DNA of 64,000 nt from Occallatibacter savannae (lineage in GTDB: Bacteria; Acidobacteriota; Terriglobia; Terriglobales; Acidobacteriaceae), in NCBI RefSeq assembly GCF_003131205.1, contig NZ_QFFY01000001.1, positions 1,178,001 to 1,242,000 of the forward strand, in the 5' to 3' direction. Made by a program: the position numbers and the translations under genes. Below the pieces are notes generated by a model that saw nothing but the letters and a program-made list of their open reading frames with translations, did no database searches and was not told the origin of the DNA. Positions 62,136 through 64,000 of this stretch are shown piece after piece (the stretch's first letter is position 1; the number at the start of each line of letters is the position of its first letter).

Positions 62136-64000
62136 TCATTTCCCACCGGCTGCCCTCCACCGCTCCCTCTCCATCACGTGCAGCACGAATGCTCCCGCTC
62201 CATATCCCACCATCGGCAGCGCTCCCGTAGGGTCACCAACCTTTCCCGGAAACAGCTTGCACGGCACCGCGACATACATCTCAGGGATGATGTCGTGATC
62301 GGCCGCCGCCTTCTTCACGATCCGCGCGAGTATCGCGTCTGCCTCTCCTGTCTTGCCCAACCGTCGATACAACTCCGCCAGGCTCAGATCGACAAACAGG
62401 AACTCCTCCTGCTCATACCAGTACTCATAGATCGCCGGATCCGTGTATGTCCCGCGCACGCGCCTGTACCCGCCCGACACGACCTTCAACAGCTTCATCC
62501 TCTCCACCGTATCCCGGATGATCGTCGGATCCTTCACAACACCGAAGTTGATGATCGGAATCAGCGCGCCATCGATGTCGTTCTTTACGCCCTGCTCCAG
62601 CGTCCCACGCAGATGCCCTCCACGTATGAACGCCGCATCGAATCCCTTTTGCAAAGCATCAGCCTTGCCCAGCACCTCACTCCGAGTCTTCTCATCTCCG
62701 GCGCGCATAGCCACATCAGCAAACTCACGCAACCCAAATATCGCCGCGGCGGTCGAAAACGCGAAATGCTTTTTGTCCCTCTGCCGCTCCTCCCAGATCG
62801 AGGTGTCCGCAGCCACGATCAACCCTCCGCCATATGGCTCAGTGTTGGCGAGCAGCGGCTTCATAACGAAGTCGCGCGCGCTCTCGTAAAGGTTCCCCCG
62901 GTACGTCTCCGCCTGGAGCAGATCCGAATCGTCGTATCGCTTCAGATACTCGCCGAGAACCCACAGCGCCTCGCCCCAATCATCAAACTCGATGTTGGTG
63001 CTTCCCTCCTGCGTGAAGAACGGCTCTTCCTCTCCATTGCCGAAATACCGAACAACGGAAATCTGATAATCCGCTCCACCCGTTTCCGCCCGCATCCTGC
63101 CCGTAGGCTTCGCGTTGAAGTACGCCAGCACCGCCGCGCGCGCCTCCTCGCGATGTCCCATCCGCGCCAGCGCCACCGTAGCCCAAGCCATGTCGCGCAC
63201 CCACGGCGTGAAGAACACTCCATCTGGCAGCGCTGCCACGATCAGCCCATTCCCATGCCGCCCTTCGCGATTCGGCTCCCGGCTTTGCGCCATCCGCAGC
63301 ATCACCTCGCTCTGCCGCCACAGATGCTGCTCCTCCTCCGAAGCAAAATGCACCGCCGGCTTTACGCGCCAACGCTCAAGCTGCTGCGTTTCGCGCTTAG
63401 CCATCGAGTTCGGAGTTAAACCATTCCGCCACTGATTGAATTCCGAAAAGACCCCTTGAGTGTCTTCACCTGGGCCAATTGAGATAAGGGCCCAGTACCT
63501 GCTTCCCGACAGAGGTTGCTTCTTGGTCTCATGGCGAACAGACTCCAACGGAACCAGGAGAAGTGATTCCTGAACGCCGGAAAAATGAAGCACCCTGCCT
63601 GAAGAACTTCCCATGGCGCCGGCGAACTCAATCTCCTTTTCCGAATCGACATCGTGAGCCCACCGCACTTGCAATCGCTCGTCACTGTTTGCCGGCACGC
63701 TCAGAAGGATCAATGCGGGATGCCCAAATCCAAATGGCATAAAGGCCATGAGGTCGCCGCGATAGCTATGGATCGCGATAACGTGCGAATCCTCGACATA
63801 GTAGCTGCCGTTTTGCGGACCCGCCGGATTGGTCCATCCAATGCTGGTGATGAAGTTCGTTGTCTCAATCCCTTCACTCAGCGGCTTCTGCGGATCCGGC
63901 GCAACGAAGCTGTACGGATGCGCATAAAACTTCGTCACTGCACCCACTTCCGGCGACACTACGGCAAAGCCATAACCATTGCCCGTGACAAGATGCGAAG
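62136..64000 (-). CDS. Glycosidase-like (six-hairpin) protein, 5' end cut by window edge
   Basis: The minus-strand frame is open to the right edge (about 620 residues; upstream reading continues HLVTGNGYGFAVV). The C-terminal ~350 residues have the alpha/alpha six-hairpin look of GH15-like and amylo-glucosidase-type enzymes: WVRDMAWATVALARMGHREE, YLKRYDDSDLLQAETYRG, WYEQEEFLFVDLSLAELYRR. The visible N-terminal part is beta-rich (TNFITSIGWTNPAGPQNGSY). The true start and any signal peptide are outside. Activity on an oligosaccharide is likely, but the linkage cannot be told. Confidence 0.8.
   Translation of the reverse strand, partial: SHLVTGNGYGFAVVSPEVGAVTKFYAHPYSFVAPDPQKPLSEGIETTNFITSIGWTNPAGPQNGSYYVEDSHVIAIHSYRGDLMAFMPFGFGHPALILLSVPANSDERLQVRWAHDVDSEKEIEFAGAMGSSSGRVLHFSGVQESLLLVPLESVRHETKKQPLSGSRYWALISIGPGEDTQGVFSEFNQWRNGLTPNSMAKRETQQLERWRVKPAVHFASEEEQHLWRQSEVMLRMAQSREPNREGRHGNGLIVAALPDGVFFTPWVRDMAWATVALARMGHREEARAAVLAYFNAKPTGRMRAETGGADYQISVVRYFGNGEEEPFFTQEGSTNIEFDDWGEALWVLGEYLKRYDDSDLLQAETYRGNLYESARDFVMKPLLANTEPYGGGLIVAADTSIWEERQRDKKHFAFSTAAAIFGLREFADVAMRAGDEKTRSEVLGKADALQKGFDAAFIRGGHLRGTLEQGVKNDIDGALIPIINFGVVKDPTIIRDTVERMKLLKVVSGGYRRVRGTYTDPAIYEYWYEQEEFLFVDLSLAELYRRLGKTGEADAILARIVKKAAADHDIIPEMYVAVPCKLFPGKVGDPTGALPMVGYGAGAFVLHVMERERWRAAGGK

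Overview
The window looks like chromosomal DNA of a GC-rich member of the Acidobacteriota, most likely class Terriglobia (Granulicella/Edaphobacter/Terriglobus-like). The grounds are two ADOP-type acidobacterial ABC permeases (one with its PadR regulator), a DUF1800/DUF1501 secreted pair, a likely ornithine-lipid acyltransferase pair, an orphan GvpL/F protein and several families of intergenic hairpin repeats. The taxonomic placement is inference. Genes lie on both strands in short operons. There is no prophage, transposase, integrase, CRISPR array or rRNA operon.

Layout. 1-1.7 kb: an ADOP permease cut by the left edge. 2.2-4.4 kb: a fused alpha/beta E1 dehydrogenase. 4.4-6.3 kb: four tandem, diverged paralogues of an unrecognised small exported protein, divergent from an MscS channel (6.5-7.5 kb). 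7.6-10.9 kb: LacI regulator, glycerate 2-kinase and alpha/beta hydrolase. 11-13 kb: small membrane protein, M20 peptidase, glutathione peroxidase. 13-16.4 kb: a hybrid sensor kinase with two kinase cores. 16.6-18.8 kb: DUF255 thioredoxin-like protein. 18.8-20.5 kb: OlsB/OlsA-like acyltransferase pair. 20.6-22.8 kb: ECF42-type sigma factor with two DGPF/YCII proteins. 23-24.2 kb: GntR (YtrA-type) regulator and slipin. 24.4-25.5 kb: HMA-like protein, tRNA-Arg and a PilZ protein. 25.7-29.6 kb: rhamnose transport and catabolism (rhaT, rhaB-rhaA). 29.9-31.5 kb: family 2 glycosyltransferase, a putative 27-residue membrane peptide, tRNA-Leu and a zinc-ribbon protein. 31.7-35.8 kb: lytic transglycosylase divergent from an ECF sigma/anti-sigma pair. 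36-39.5 kb: DUF1800/DUF1501. 39.5-42.5 kb: ADOP permease and PadR. 42.6-47.2 kb: beta-propeller protein, LolC/E-like permease, SMP-30 lactonase. 47.2-51.7 kb: sulfotransferase, PIG-L deacetylase, GNAT, zinc-ribbon and flavodoxin-like proteins. 51.7-52.4 kb: a gene-free stretch with arrays of heptanucleotide repeats running up to a HAD phosphatase gene. 53.3-64 kb: secreted transglycosylase, flippase-like membrane protein, SGNH hydrolase, DUF502 protein, GvpL/F, a lysine-rich histone-like protein, a HAD-like protein, a c-type cytochrome and a glycosidase-like protein cut by the right edge.

How the genes work together. Rhamnose import, isomerisation and phosphorylation are encoded together, but the aldolase is absent here. 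The OlsB/OlsA-like pair would make ornithine lipid. The envelope theme is strong: MscS, two lytic transglycosylases, ADOP and Lol-type permeases and a slipin. Regulation is mostly by ECF sigma factors and one-component repressors.

The most interesting unexplained items are the four-gene paralogue cluster (4455-6339), the heptamer arrays ending 12 nt before a probably leaderless gene (52281-52427), the orphan GvpL/F gene (58886-59695) and the nested intergenic hairpin families. All calls come from reading the sequence and translations; no database search was run.
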